Below are positions 44,146 to 57,156 of a stretch of 64,000 nt of DNA, piece by piece. The notes beneath the pieces were generated by a model. That model was given only the letters and a program-made list of their open reading frames with translations, was not told the DNA's origin and ran no database searches. This DNA comes from Gymnothorax reevesii. Taxonomy: Eukaryota; Chordata; Actinopteri; Anguilliformes; Muraenidae. The position numbers and the translations under genes were made by a program. Location of the stretch: the NCBI GenBank assembly GCA_029721435.1, contig CM056582.1, forward strand, positions 39,576,611 to 39,640,610. Reading direction: 5' to 3'. Position 1 is the first letter of the stretch. Each line of letters opens with the position of its first letter.

Positions 44146-44333
44146 GTTTGCAGTTTATTCAAGTCACTGGGATGAAAAATTCGCTAGGTAGCATGCTACC
44201 ACTTTTAGCCATTCAAGTGATAAGTTATATGAGCAACTGTTATGGTCGAAACATAAATTATTTCTTTAAAGGCGAAAAGTGTTAGCATGCTAGCTATCTA
44301 ATTATCCCATTGACTTGAATAGACTGCAAAATT
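44146..44333. repeat. Palindromic MITE (about 188 bp)
   Basis: GCAGTTTATTCAAGTCACTG at the left (44150) and the complement GCAGTCTATTCAAGTCAATG at the right, with arms of about 62 bp that include AGCATGCTA and end near TTTT(A/C)GCC. No coding content. Confidence 0.65.
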
Positions 44334-45439
44334 GTAGCTTTTCTTTAATTTTCCAAATAATAGGATGCTGGCATTTATGGGATTAATAGGATCTCAAATT
44401 TGTGAGCCCGAGGTATCAAATTTATGAAACTTGAGCGGTAATTTTCTTTTAGTAAATTTTATACGTCGGGCCCACTCATTAGAGATCCTTTGTATATATT
44501 TCTAGTTCGCAGAAAAAAAGGTTTGTTAGCACCCTTCATTTTCTGTGTAATAATTCTTGATTGAAAGGATAAGCATGATTGCCACTGCTAATTTTATAGC
44601 GGGGTCATTTTTTTATATGAAAAACATGAATTAATACTCAGTTGCATTTGTATGGTAAAGCTAATATACTGATATACAGTACATTGCTATGGGATGCTAA
44701 ATGCCATAAAATACTTTGAAAACACTACACAAACAGAACATCTCAGTCTTAAAACCAGTGGTCTTGCTGCTTGAAATTTTACCATTTCTGACTGCAGATA
44801 AAATCCAGGAATTTCTTTTTAAGAGAAATACAAAATGCCCGTCCTGAAAGATGGAATGCATTACACTCCTGTATATATCAGCATCTACTTGTAAAAATGT
44901 TGTTGTTCTGATGTATTGGCATTGATTCAACCCCCAGAAAAGTGCCCTGCAGATCATTCGGTTCAGTAGTGACTCTACGCACATCACCCTTTGCAGAGTA
45001 TCAAAGGAATACCCAGTTTGAAAACCAACATTATTCAAACTACAGCATAGTTTAAAAATGGCATTATAAAAATGTTATTCAAAGTTGGTTCACTGAGACA
45101 TACTATGATGTGGAATCCAAATAAGCCGGATAGTAAAATTAGCTGGAGTGTTGCATAGTAGCACTTGTTTTTATGCTAAATTGGGGGCAACACACCCTCC
45201 TTGAAGTCTCAATATCTCAAAAACTAATGAAGATATGGGTCTAAAATTTTGCGTATAATATACTGCATACAAGAAAATTATGTCCAAGAAATTTGAAACA
45301 AACCTGAGATTGTTACTTGGGACACCTCTGGTGATTTTAGATGGAATTATCCAATTATTTTTAAAAAACAGGCCGGCCTGACAAGAGGCGGGAGGCCTTA
45401 TGAGAGGCAAAGGAAGGGGGCTGAAAAGAAAAACAGTGT
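44334..45439. other. No recognised feature
   Basis: AT-rich intronic sequence without TE ends or exons that I can support. Confidence 0.35.
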
Positions 45440-47620
45440 AATTTTTATTTTATTTTATTTAAGCTTTATTTAACCAGATAAAATCCCGTTGAGATCATGA
45501 TCTCATTTTCAAGGGTGACCTGGCCAAGAAGGCAGCTGCACACATCGTAAAGAGCATTCATAAAACACAATAAAATAACTTAATATACAAATACATTAAA
45601 ATAAATAGAGCACAGTTCAATATCGTCAAAGCAAAGTGCAAAGGGGTCGCGATGACAGAAATAATTAAAAGCAGAGGCACTGTCCAGACTATTTTTCCCG
45701 TTGATCTTTTAGGAGACGACGGAAGACGTTAAAAGAAACAAGTTCAGACATTTTTAGATCGGCCTGAAGATTGTTCCAAGAGAAGGGGGCAGCAAAACTT
45801 CATGCTTTTTAAACCAGTTCAGTCCGAACTCATGGAATATTCAAATAAAAGAAGTCACTGCACCGTAAGGCATAGCGGCTTCCTGCTCTTCGGACGAGCG
45901 AACATAAATAAGAAAGGACCAAACCGAGGAGTGCCTTATAGATTATAAGTATCCAATGTGTTTATCTCCGAGTGCTCAGAGATAGCCAGCCAGACTGGGT
46001 ATAAAGCTGACAATGATGTGTAGGGCCATCACAGGCTCTGAAAAACCTCAGTGCACTGTGATATACAGTGTCCAGAGCTGATAGGCTTTTAGACAGGGCA
46101 TGCATATACAGCACATCTCCATAGTCAATTGAAGGTAGAAAAAGTTGACAACACAAGCAGTTTGCGTGCTCCCAGAGAGAAACACAAGCGATTTCTATAA
46201 AAGAAACCAAGCTCAGCCTGAGTTTTTTGACCAGGTTTTCAACATGTGGTTTGAAGGAAAGCTCACAATCTAAGAGGAAACCCAAGTATTTGTAATTGGT
46301 GACAACCTCAATTGGATTACCTTCAGCAGTTATTACAGAAGAGGTATTTTCATTTGAGTTAGGAGCTTTTGAGAAAACCATAATTTTTGATTTGGTGGCG
46401 TTTAAGACCAATTAGAGACTTCGCAGACGGGCCTCGACAACAATGAAAGTAGACTGTAACAAGTCATGTATGTACAACAGAGGATGCACAACAATAATTA
46501 ACAGTGTCATCGGCATAAAGATGATAGGCAGCATTTGACAAGTTGACACAAAGATCATTTATGTAGATAGAGAATAAAATGGGTCCAAGGACCGAGCCCT
46601 GCGGCACGCCTTTAGTGATCTCTTGTAAAGATGATGTGGTGTTGGCCGTCTGAACACACTGAGTCTTACTGGACAGGTAATCAGAAAACCAGGTAGCTGT
46701 CTGGTTAGAAATTCTGATTTTCTTAGAGAGATCAATAAAAAGGGCAACGCATACTTATTTAAATTCGAGGGCTTCAATGAGATTGTTTAAAACTTTCAGG
46801 TCAGCTGTTACGGTACTATGTTGCTTCCTAAAACCAGATTAAAATTTATTTAAAATACTATTAGATTCTAGGAGATCTTTTAATTATTCACTGATGATTT
46901 TTTCCAATATTTTTGCAACAATGCATAATTTGGAAATAGGCCTGTAATTATTCACATCTGATGGGTTACCCCCCACCCCCCCTTTTTTTGAACAAGTGAA
47001 GGACAAAAGCAGACTTCCAATCTTTTGGGAGTTTGTTGGTGCTGAGGCTGAGATTGAAAATCAAAAGCCCAGCAATGTGACTAGCAGCCAACTTCAAGAA
47101 GAAAGGGTTTAATTTATCAGGACCAGCTGCTTTTTTTTGTATCCCAACTGGTCAGGGCTCTTCAGATTTTAAATGTGGACAAAGGTTCAAAGTGAAAGGA
47201 ATTTCCTATATGGTTGCTTACCGCCTCATCCTTAGAATCCGCGGTCACATCAGTTTTTAATTTATTGGAATTTTCCTTATCATATTGATGACCCACTGAG
47301 ACAAAATGCTCATTGAAGAAATCTAGCATTACTGATTTATCAGTCCAATTGATGGAGCCTTTGACCAAGAGATTTGGAAATTCAGTTTGCTGAGCAGCGC
47401 CAGATGACGACTTCACCACCTTCCAAAATTTCTTTGGATCATTTAGGTTGTTTGTGGTTTCTGTTAAATAGAACTCAGCTTTGGCCTTCTTAATCAAAGA
47501 TGTACATTTATTAGGCAGCTGACGGAAGTAGTGCCAATCTTTTTCAGATTTTGTTTTTCGAGCTCTAGCCCAGGCAGCATCTCAGTTTTTTTTATAAGAT
47601 TTCCGATTTCTGGGTGAAAC
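45440..47620 (-). pseudogene. L2-like LINE fragment (pre-RT, RT, C-terminus, 3' tail)
   Basis: Minus strand. 47162-47497 reads NNLNDPKKFWKVVKSSSG (segment before RT). RT follows with ATWFSDYLSSKTQCVQ, GVPQGSVLGPILFSIYINDL and YHLYADDT (active site near 46510-46525). The C-terminal frame (45962-46411) reads NATKSKIMVFSKAP, YKYLGFLLDCELSFKPHVE and LPSIDYGDVLYMHAL. The 3' tail ends in TTTATTTAACCAGATAAAA-type sequence and a TTTTA repeat (on plus, 45445-45480), typical of fish L2 tails. Multiple stops; endonuclease absent. Confidence 0.8.
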
Positions 47621-47639
47621 CAGGGATTGTAATATTAAA

Positions 47640-48830
47640 CAGAACAAAGAATAGACTTAATTATAATAAATACTAATAAGAATACAATAATCCAGAGAAA
47701 CAAAAACAATGCAGATGCTCCATCTAACCCAGATTAAGCTTCTGAGGGACAACAACATGTCTCCTTAAGAGTGTCAATAATCCAGACTTTAAAGGCTGAC
47801 AGGGGAATAAATGCTTCCAGTTTCCAGCAAATTATTCCAGTCCTTGGCTGCAACAGCCTGAAAAGAAGAAGAACCCACTGCAGTTTTTGTTTTGGGCCCC
47901 TTTAAAAGAATGTGGTGAGCAGAGCGAGTACTGTACGCAGGAGTGAAGGTGCGTGATGGATGACGAAGATACAGAGGGGACAAGCCAAGAAGGGTCTTGT
48001 AAATGAGTGTGAACCGGCAAATAGTACAACAGATGTGTAAAGATGGCCAGTTTATGGAGGAGTAAAGTGTGCAGTGCACCTACCAAACCACATTACCTTA
48101 GTTTTAGTGGTGTTTAGCGAGAGGTGTAAATTGGAGAAGGCCTACTGCACTTTACATAAGCTCTCCTGAAGTGTCTTGAGCACAGCATCTGGGGAGGAGC
48201 CAGCCGCATAAAGAACTATGTCATTGGTATAAAGATGGATAGATGAGTCCCCCACAGCAGTTACTATATTATTTCTATAAATGGTGAACAGTGTGGGGCC
48301 TAGGATCGAGCCCTGTGGAACTCCCTTAGTGACAGGGAGGGGCAGAGAGAGGTGACATTCTGATTTGACACTCTGTGCTCTGTGTCTGTAAGATAGTTAG
48401 AGAACCATGCAAGTGACTGGCCTGTGATCCCAATGCTATGCAGCCAGTCCATAAGGATAGCGTGATCTACAGTATGAAAGGCTTTAGCTAAGTCAATAAA
48501 AAGCAGCACAGTGTTGCTTGGAGTCTAAAGCAGTGATGATGTCATTCAGCACCCTCAGAGTTGCTGTAGCACAGCCGTACCCACCTCTAAAACCAGACTA
48601 AGCATGGGATAGTACTTTATGATTATCCGAGTAATTTGTCAATCACTTGTTCACAATTCTTTCCATCACTTTGGATAAAAATGGCAGTATGGAGATGGGC
48701 CTGTAAAAGTTAGGATCCGCCTGGTCTACCCCTTTTAAAAGAGGATGCACTACACCTGCTTTCCATGCAAGTGGAATTTCAGCTGTCTGAAAGGAAAGGT
48801 TAAGTGTATCTGCAATGCAATATTCAATTC
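47640..48830 (-). pseudogene. Second L2-like LINE fragment (RT and C-terminus)
   Basis: Minus strand. 48300-48509 reads LLFIDLAKAFHTVDHAILMD and GQSLAWFSNYLTD, the RT FxDLxKAFDxVxH block with Asp replaced by His; then GVPQGSILGPTLF and HLYTNDIVLY (YADD decayed). 47789-48079 gives LPSLHICCTICRFTLIYK-like and LSPLYLRHPSRTFTPAY, then DWNNLLETG, the common LINE C-terminal phrase. A different subfamily from its neighbour; the two lie head to tail. Dead. Confidence 0.75.
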
Positions 48831-49389
48831 TATATGTGGTATAAAATAAAAGGCCCTCGTAACGTCTGACGAACTACCATTAACGTTAGTAATTATAGCA
48901 TTTCAGCGCCTGTTTGTTTACAGTCAGAAGCATCATGTTTCATCAGAATTCATACATATTTTCTTGCAAAAATGCTGTCATAACATCTTATCTCACCAGA
49001 ATTGTCCTGGTAACATTAGAAATTAAATCAGGAGCAGTTGCAGCTGCTTTGTTTGCAGGCTAACTTCGTTGAGTAGCTACCTGCTTTGTCTCTACCGCAC
49101 TGCCAGAGAGATGCGTGACTCGCAAGCAGTAGGCAACTGGAAGGGGCACAGCAACGGATGACAGACAGGAAGCTCGGCAAATCATTTTATTCGGACCGAA
49201 GAAAATGATTGGTCAGACTTTTATCAGAAATATATAAGAATTGAATATCGATGAGTTTCAACACCTGGTGGATTTCTTTTACATTTTAGTGTGCCATACG
49301 CTCATTAGGAGCATTTTAAGATTACAAAAGAAAAGTGTAAAAAATCCAGAAAGGTAAGAATAGCTTTAAGTGTTTGCTGAATGTATGAG
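48831..49389. other. No recognised gene
   Basis: Intronic DNA, nothing recognised. Confidence 0.3.
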
Positions 49390-49945
49390 AATTTTATTAG
49401 CACACCGGTTTAAACAATTATTAGTCCTGACCTGTTCTCAGTCATTTTCGTAATTAACAAAAGGTTCACTCCGAGAGCACTCCACACTTAAGAGGTACTG
49501 CTTGTTCTCCCCGATTAGGTAAGTCGACAATCATTCATCTGGACGCGTATTTGCTATATTTATATGAAAGTTATTCAAAATTGCAAACCGGTCAACTCTC
49601 ACGCAAACAGCTTTTATAGCCTATTTAACTGCCAAGTGCCACTTTTGTTATTAACCCACGCAAAACCGAGAGTGAAAGGTGATATTTCACTGGAACGTGG
49701 ACCAGTTCAATCAACACCAAGCATTGGCCTATTAATAAGTAAATTATTTTTCTGTACTGAATTTAGCCCATGATTTCATCACTGTTAGATCGCATATGGA
49801 GAGAAACCTTGTTTTCAGTTGCCAATTACGATAATTGGAAAAAGCGTCAATAAAGGAAAATGATTGAGAACTAGCCAGGACTAATTGCTGTCATAGAGGG
49901 AGGTGTCTGTGCCCCCCAATTCCCTGTTCTAGCTCCGCCACTGTA
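49390..49945. mobile_element. hAT-like non-autonomous element, left end lost
   Basis: Right end (49945) in complement starts CAGTGGCGGAGCTAGAACAG. The inner motif AATTAGTCCTGGCTAGTTCT near the right end is mirrored by AATTATTAGTCCTGACCTGT at about 49419-49440, so it too is palindromic. Inner parts resemble the element at 19079-24028 (CTCCGAGAGCACTC against CTCCGAGAACTCTC). No terminal motif seen on the left. Confidence 0.55.
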
Positions 49946-50570
49946 TACACTGACGATAGAATCACTGATGATAGAATCATGCCGGTCAGTGATACAGTGG
50001 CGCCTGAGGGCCTGAAGATCACAGGCTCCCAGTAAAAGTCTTCGGCCTTGTCTCTTACTCACAGAGGTTTTTCAGTTTCTCAGAATCTTTTGATGATGTT
50101 ATGCACTGTTGATAATGAGACCTTCAAAGCCTTTGCAATTTGACGTTGAGGAACATTGTTTTTAAAGTATTCCACTTTTTTTTTTTTTTTGCAAGCCTTC
50201 ACAGGTTGGAGAGCCTCTGGCCATAATTACTTCTGAGAGACTCAGCCTCTCTAAGACATCCCTTTTATAGCCAATCATGTTACACACCTGATACCAGTTA
50301 ACTTAATTACTCGCTAAATGTTCTTTCAGCTAATTCTTATATATTAATTGCTTCTTCAGCCCTTTTTTGCCTGTGCCCCAAGTTTTTTGATACCTGCTCA
50401 TTTTGTGGATAAAAATGTAAAATGTCTCAGTTTCAAAATTTGAAATGTTATCTAAAAAAGAATATTCTATTGTCAATCCCATATTGGCTCATGTGATCTG
50501 AAAGTCATTGCATTTTGATTTTATTCACAATTTACACTCCGTCCCAACTATTTCGGAATTGCGTTAGTAA
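49946..50570 (-). pseudogene. Tc1/mariner fragments
   Basis: 49871-50062 on minus reads KRQGRRLLLGACDLQALRRH, a Tc1 DNA-binding-region phrase. 50060-50570 matches a common fish mariner-type sequence (GATGATGTTATGCACTGT, CAATTTGACGTTGAGGAACA, then CTTCTGAGAGACTCAGCCTC and TTTACACTCCGTCCCAACTA at the end). No intact frame. Confidence 0.55.
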
Positions 50571-51244
50571 AACATTAATGTCAAGTCTTATAAATTCTCC
50601 TTCAATTATAAAGTGTCCCACAAAAGGGTACTTTAGAAAGGACTTCTCTTAGCCGACAATAGAATCCTTGAGGGCGACAGGTTTCTAAGAGCAAGAACAG
50701 CATTTTAGATCTAAGCAGCATACCTTCTTAAGTAACATTATACAGCATATGAAGTGGCAACTAACAGGGTCACGCAACGACGAGAATTGATGCGCAGGCT
50801 GACACCAAACAGGCTGTTAGCATACACGACAAAGTAGTAAAGTCTTCTGGTAAGAAAAAATATGCAAAATTCACTTTGTATCTAAACAACAATTTCTTTG
50901 TATGAATGAAAAAACTTAAAGGATTGTTTGGCTTTTGTTGTAATCAAAATTTCAGGAAAACCACATGCAAAATTTTGAAATGCTGTGGTGGCTATAGGCA
51001 TAGCAGCAACTGCAACTGCAACTGCAACTGATAGCAACTGCAGTGTATGAATTGAAATAAATACAGATAAATTCAACTTATGCTTATTAATATTCTGTGG
51101 AATGGCCTCAACCCCTTGGGAAGAGTTTACTTTTTCCTATTCCGGAAAACAAAGGTTAAGATTATGTATGCTTAATCGAGAAATGAACAGTTTTCTTCTT
51201 AATAAAATAGAGATCCGCTCATGATCATCAGCACTAAGGGGTAC
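50571..51244. other. No gene; short (AACTGC)n repeat
   Basis: Intronic spacer just after the proline-rich exon. A short hexamer array, AACTGC-type, lies at about 51007-51032. Confidence 0.4.
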
Positions 51245-52164
51245 CTTGTTTCCTGGCTGATGAGCTGGCACCATGTGGGCACCGAGGGAGGCCAGAGCCA
51301 GCCTGGAGGCTGGCCTGGTAAAGGAAGTCCAGCTCAGAGAGCTCTTCTGGCAATACCCCCCCAGTGCTAGGGGCATGATGGAAGTTGTTGTTTTGGCTGA
51401 CATTCCCACTCCGGTCTTCCTTCGGAACTCGACTGCCCAGCCCAGTTGTTTCCTGAGGTGGAGAGAGGTGACCCGGCTTACTAAGGGTTAGGTGGTGCAG
51501 AACGGAAAAGCTGGTGCAGCTGAGGCTATCTGGTGGGGTGTTGAAAGTAGCAACTACGCTGTCAGGCCTGTCCAGGCTCCAGGAGGACCAGTAGCGCCTA
51601 GGGGTGGTAGGGGCCAGCCCAGGGCCCGAAGGAGATAGAGTAGGGGCATGTACACGAGGAGGGATCCAGAGTGACTTTGGGCTAGCGGACCCTAGTTTAC
51701 CACAACTCCTCTTCTCTGAGTCAGTGGGAGGAGGAGGTGTTGGTGTGCCATTGTTGCATTGTGAGTCATGTGTAGGGATTTGGCGTAGGGTTGGAGGTGA
51801 GGGTGGGGGCTCAAGCTTTAGTTTGGCACGTCCTTCCCCCTCAAATCTCTCATGTTGCAGGGGTAGCATTGCTGAGGAGGTGGAGTTACTTTTGTGGATG
51901 GGAGAGATTTGTAAGCCTGAGGTATGGATGATTTTTGAGGCATCAGCAGTGTTCCTCCATTTTGGAGGGGAGGGGGGTAAATCGCTCTGTTTTAGCAGTG
52001 ACGGAGACGGGGCGTGGCGCGATGGGTCGTAGGGAGAGTTCCTGCCAGGGGATACGGGCTTAACGTGAAGAGGACGGGGCAAGCCAGGAGTTGTGTCCTG
52101 GTCTACTTCCCAGTCTCCTTCCTTATTGGGCGTCAGCAGAACTTGGTCCGAGCCAGGCTGTTCA
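51245..52164 (-). CDS. Large proline-rich exon of a host-like gene
   Basis: Minus strand. A frame of about 306 codons opens after an acceptor (CATGTTTACCCTACAG, exon from 52164), reads EQPGSDQVLLTPNKEGDWEV, then a long Pro/Ser-rich, probably disordered region with PPSPP motifs (PSLLKQSDLPPSPPKWRN; KLKLEPPPSPPTL; TPTPPPPTDSEK) that could bind SH3 or WW domains. It ends with ELSELDFLYQASLQAGSGL and SSARKQ. A donor AAG|GTACCC at 51244 ends it in phase 1, which matches the acceptor phase of the exon at 43849. No TE signature and no internal stop over 920 nt. I cannot name the gene; it looks like the C-terminal half of a cytoplasmic scaffold or signalling protein. If not spliced, the frame ends five codons later (stop at 51234-51236). 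Confidence 0.65.
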
Positions 52165-53620
52165 CTGTAGGGTAAACATGAAAATAGGGATCCGTCAGTA
52201 TTGTTAAGGCAAATTTATACAAAACACCCAGTCAATGACACCACACCCCTCCTGGACCAGAAAATTGGATGATTTCTGTATTCTGTGACTGCCCAAGACA
52301 TTACTGAAAATTGCCAGAAAGCCCATCACACAGCCTTATGGACTACCCACAATATTAGATCATATAATAGGGAACTTTATGTTCTCGCAGATAACCACAA
52401 AGACTGCCATATGAATGAGCTTATGTAATGCCTTAATTAAAGACTTGATTTTTGACCTGACAAAAGACCTTACACGGCCATACTGGATGCTAGCGCTGGT
52501 CATTTGTTCTCTTTGCTATACCCCCATAAACACAGCCTAACCAAATAAAAGTTGCACACTCAAATATTTAGTTTGAGCCCCTGTAACTTTGATTACAGTG
52601 CAAATTTGTCAGGTTTTTGTTCTAACAACAGTATGCAAAAATTTTTATTTTAAACTAGACTTGCATTAATTTCTGGCTTGAGATCATTATTGACGATGAG
52701 ATAGTTGACCACTCAATAGGGTCATTCCATATAAAATCAACAAGTGCCTCCCTCCTGACCCCCTCAGAATCAGCTGATATTTCTAGCTCAATAACGTCAG
52801 TATATTAAATGAATCCTTTCCAAATTTTACTTTGATCTTGTTCATTTTTTTTAGTTACAAGCTCTAAAATTAGTCAAGGGTACATCAAAGTTTCACTCAT
52901 AATTTTTCATGAGCATTTTTGAGCCCTCATTACTTAATTTTTGTTAGAGATAGCTAATTGACTGAAACACATATCGAAAGACATATAACTGTAAAAAAAA
53001 CTGCAATTAAATTACTTGAATTCCTATTCTAGGTGTCCCAGTCTTAAGCCAAAATCTGGATTTTTTTTTCAACAAGATTTGTTCTGTAACCAACTTCAAA
53101 CTTCAATATCATGGGAACTATGGAAGTTTCAATAGCAATACTGCAAAAACTATGATACAGTTTAGGGAAAACAAGAATTGGAACCATGCATATGTCCTGT
53201 TTTCTTGTAATTCTCCAGGAAAAACCAGAAAAAGTGCATGTTAGGAAAACTTTGAGGGGTCATATCACCATGTGGGATAGGCTGATGATGAAATCAAGTT
53301 ATATCACATATAAGATTTCATTTTTATCTTCATTTTGATATTAGGCTCATTATCTAGCCATAATTCCTTCTGTGCCAAATAATTTCAGTCATCAATGTAG
53401 AGCTACAATTTCAGCAAGCCCATTTATTTATTTATTTATTTTTTCCCCATTCCATTACAACCATTGTGAATATGGTGATAAATTTAGAAAATATTTAGCT
53501 AATCAATTTAAACAAATTATGGTAAAAACATTCATCTCAACCATAAAAGACTTAGTGGGGAATAACATCAATGAAGAACATTTGAGAAGTTCAAAATTTA
53601 CTGAATAACAATACTCTCTG
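52165..53620. other. No gene recognised
   Basis: AT-rich, likely intron of the proline-rich gene. A 78-codon frame at 53372-53608 has no motif. Confidence 0.35.
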
Positions 53621-55160
53621 GCATCCCACCAACAATCAAATCAGGAATTTAGAAAAATCATTATCAATTATAGAATATTGAGGCCAGGGATAATGAAGTA
53701 TTAGAAAAGTTGCATAAACTAAAGGCAGATAAGGCTGCGGGTCATAATGGCTTTTATCCTAGAGTGCGCAGGGAAGTTAGTAAGATCATCTTTATACCGC
53801 TATCTTTCGATGGTCTTTAAAAACTGAAGAAATACCAAATGATTGGAAGCAGGGCAATATAATACCAATATATGAGAAAGGGGACCGTACTGAGCCAGGA
53901 AATTACAGGCCAGTCAGTTTAACTTGCATTGCATGCAAAATACTGGAATCTATCAAAAAAGATGAGCTGGAATTATTTCTTGAAATTAATAATATCTTGA
54001 GGGATAGCCAACATGGTTTCCATTAGGGAACGTCATGCCTGACAAATTGTCTGGAATTTTTTTGAAGAGGTCACCAAGACTTATGATCAGAGCAAGGCTT
54101 ATGACATCATGTACTTGGATCTCCAGAAAGCATTTGATACAGTACCGCATGAGAGGCTAATTTTTAAGATGAGTTCTATTGGAATTACAGGAGGTTTTCT
54201 GGAGTAGATTTGGAACTGGTTACAGGACAGAAAACAAAGAGTTGTGTTCAGTGGGATCTCATCTGAGCAAGGCATTGTGGGAAGTGGAGTCCCTCAGGGA
54301 TCGGTGTTGGGACCCCTGCTCTTCCTCATCTACATTAATGACCTTGATAGGAATATTAAAAGCAAAATAGTTAAATGAGTGAATGATACTAATTTGGGAG
54401 GTTTGCTGAATAGTTTTTGCTAAAATGAATCAGGATTATTTAGGCAAAGTTTAGAACTGGGCAGAAATGTGGAAAATGAAATTTAATTAAACAAAATGTT
54501 AGATTCTGCATTTAGGTAATACAAACATTAGACAGTATTACTTCATGGGAGGTTTAAAACTGGAATGTGCTCCACATGAAAAAGATCTCGTAGTGATTGT
54601 TTATCAAACCCTTACAGGTTCTAACCATTGTGCCATAGCAGCTAAAAAGGTCAACAGGATGCTGAGATATTGAGTTTAAATCCAAGAAGGTCATACTTCT
54701 CTTGTACAACACATTCGTCAAAACACATCTAGAGTATTGTGCACAGTTTTGGGGACCATACTTTAAGAACGATATTAAGGCTCTAAGTTGAGAGGGGACC
54801 AAAAGAGTTAATTCCTGGTATGAAATATGGGAGCACTGAGAAGAGGCTGAAGATCCTTAATCTCTTTAGATTTAGGAAAAGAAGACTTAGGGGTGATCTG
54901 ATTGAGGTCTTTAAATATGTTAAAGGGGTTAACAAAGTGATATATGTGGCAGTACTTAGGGCAAGTTTGGTTAGCAGAACTCAAGGTCACAAATGGAAGT
55001 TGGCCAGGGGTAAATTTAGCACTGATATTGGGAAATACTTTTTTATGGGGAGAGTAATCCCAGTGCGGAATAATTTGCCTGACTATATTGTTAAGGTAGA
55101 AACCTTGGGAATTTTCAAGTGCATCCGGTACATGAAGTGTTAGATCCGCTTTAGCAATGT
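53621..55160 (+). pseudogene. CR1-like LINE, RT and 3' end
   Basis: Plus strand with frameshifts. Reads KADKAAGHNGFYPR (near 53728), GNYRPVSLTC near 53898, DLQKAFDTVPHERL near 54118-54160 (RT block), GSGVPQGSVLGPLLFLIYIN near 54280-54340, and VNDT in place of FADDT near 54380. The tail 54640-55140 matches the antisense LINE part at 28875-29478 (NLFRFRKRRLRGDLIEVFKY, then NLPDYIVKVETLGIFK). No endonuclease here; the EN of the same clade sits at 29479-30318. Active site lost, multiple stops. Confidence 0.82.
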
Positions 55161-56304
55161 GCAGATGATGTACAAACCCCATCCATTTGCATATTTGGTG
55201 AAATTAAGACCATTCCAACCACTGATCTGTTCTGCCCTACAAAGGCTAAGTGCAGTAACTACAAAATAATTGATACAGCAAAAAATGGCTTCAGAGTTTG
55301 TTTGCTGTCCCAACAAAGGAATATTTAGCACATCTATGATAGATTATGGTTTACTGACTTGCTATGCTATAATTTCTATCTAAATTAATCCTAACCTCCA
55401 AATACCTTCAGGCCAAAACTGCTCAACTCGAATTTTACCCAATGCGTAGTTACTGCTCTTAGGCTTTGTTGGGCAGAGTATAGAATAACTGGATAGCTGA
55501 TGATTTAATAATCTTGAAGTCACCATGCTGCCATATTGGTATGCCCAACGATAGTCTCAGGGACATAGCTAGCCAAAGGCATATAATTCTAGGGGGGAAA
55601 CGTCCCTTCACAGACATGGAAAATATAAAAAATAAGAGAAATATCAAGCATTATGTTTATTTTAGAAACACTAGGTGTGATGTGCAATCATGTAAAACAT
55701 AAGTCCCAAAGAATGTCTTGTGTTACGTTTACATTTTTAAAGTCTCAGCTATCACTGAATAGCTGACGACAGGCTAGGTTGATAGTCGTCAGAAGCAAAT
55801 GTATTTGGTAAAGATAATGTTCCATCAGCTTGGCTTAGCATGATAAAGTAGTTGCTCACATGAGAAGAGAGATGAAGGACACTTCATGGAGAGGTAGCTA
55901 GCTAGCTGAAACGGTTTGGTATTTGTGACAGATAGTAATCATTTAGTGCCACTTCAGCAGTTATATATTCACACTGGTAACCTTGCAGAATTAGACTAGT
56001 CAGATAATTGGGAGATACGATAACATAAGCCTTGATTGTGCTGGCTAAAATTAGCTTTGATGATTTGACCAGTGAGTGCCTAACATTAGCCTAGCAATCG
56101 AGCATCTGTCAGCTTATGGATCAGGTGCGCTTTCTAAACATCAATATATCCACATTTGTAAGCAAAACAGGTGAGGTACTGGTATTAACCTGTAGCTAGC
56201 TATGTAGAAAAACTGTAATCCATGAATTGTGCAAGATTGCCATGTTTTTCAGGATGTTTTTTTTTCTCCCATAAGCTTGAAAATAGCCAGAGACATTTGC
56301 AGCG
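55161..56304. other. No recognised feature
   Basis: AT-rich; no exon, TE end or RNA gene that I can support. Confidence 0.35.
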
Positions 56305-56597
56305 CGTTCGATTAGACAACTCATGTAACATAAGAAGCGCACCTCGTTCATAGAATGCCATGAGTCCTGCTCTGGTGTTGAACGTGCGATGCAAGTATAC
56401 TCCTGCTTTTTCCAGGAGTAGAAGGGTTCCAAGGTGGCAGTGACTGGTCAAGAACGGTCAGGTAGCACATAAGTGACAACGCTATGGAGGTCGTCTTCCT
56501 TATCCAACACTTGTCATATGATTAGATGCTATGCATGGCAGCTACTGCGCCTGTGCAGCATTTACGCTCGTGTTGCAGAGGGTTGTCTAATCGAACG
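56305..56597. mobile_element. MITE, 16-bp perfect inverted termini
   Basis: CGTTCGATTAGACAAC at 56305-56320 and its exact complement GTTGTCTAATCGAACG at 56582-56597. About 293 bp, non-coding. No clear target duplication; class unknown. Confidence 0.6.
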
Positions 56598-56611
56598 TAC
56601 TTATAGTGTTA

Positions 56612-57156
56612 CACCATAGACAGTATAAAAAGATGGACGAAGCAACGGTGACGTCCTCCATTGGTTTCAGCGTACGATTTAGGAAGCCTCGATTTTGGTA
56701 ATTTCAACAGCACAATTTTGTCATTTTAAAACTGGATGTGATTCCCATTGGACAAGAGCTGAATTGAAGATCCGGGGAGGACCGTGGCACTGGACCTGAC
56801 CGTATCAGAGGAGGACCAGAGGATAGTCACGCCCCAAAAGCATATTCTGAATTTATCCTTAATTCTAACCTACTTGACCCATAATTTACAAAAATGAACA
56901 TCACGATATATCGAAGGAGACTTGAAACTATAGATAGATACCATAAAATGATGTGGAAAATCATTATTGAAATAATAAATCAGGTGGCAAAATAGGGTCA
57001 TTCTCTCAAAGACTTCAAGAGCATTGAACTTCTTTCTGCAACCACCGACATCACCATCTGCCGGTCATTAAGAATAATGCAAATTTTTTAGATTTCCGTA
57101 ACGGCCTCACTTTTCAGACCCGGGTGCTGTGTCCATCTTTTTATACAGACTATGTG
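56612..57156. mobile_element. Harbinger-type MITE (TTA duplication)
   Basis: Ends CACCATAGACAGTATAAAAA and, in complement, CACATAGTCTGTATAAAAAG, both continuing to AGATGGAC. TTA at 56609-56611 and 57157-57159. Length 545 bp, non-coding. The 3-bp TTA suggests PIF/Harbinger. Confidence 0.65.

Noticed and set aside
51273..52032. Plus-strand frames opposite the proline-rich exon
   Set aside because: Gly/Val/Glu-rich translations of a Pro/Ser-rich exon; no splice signals on the plus strand.
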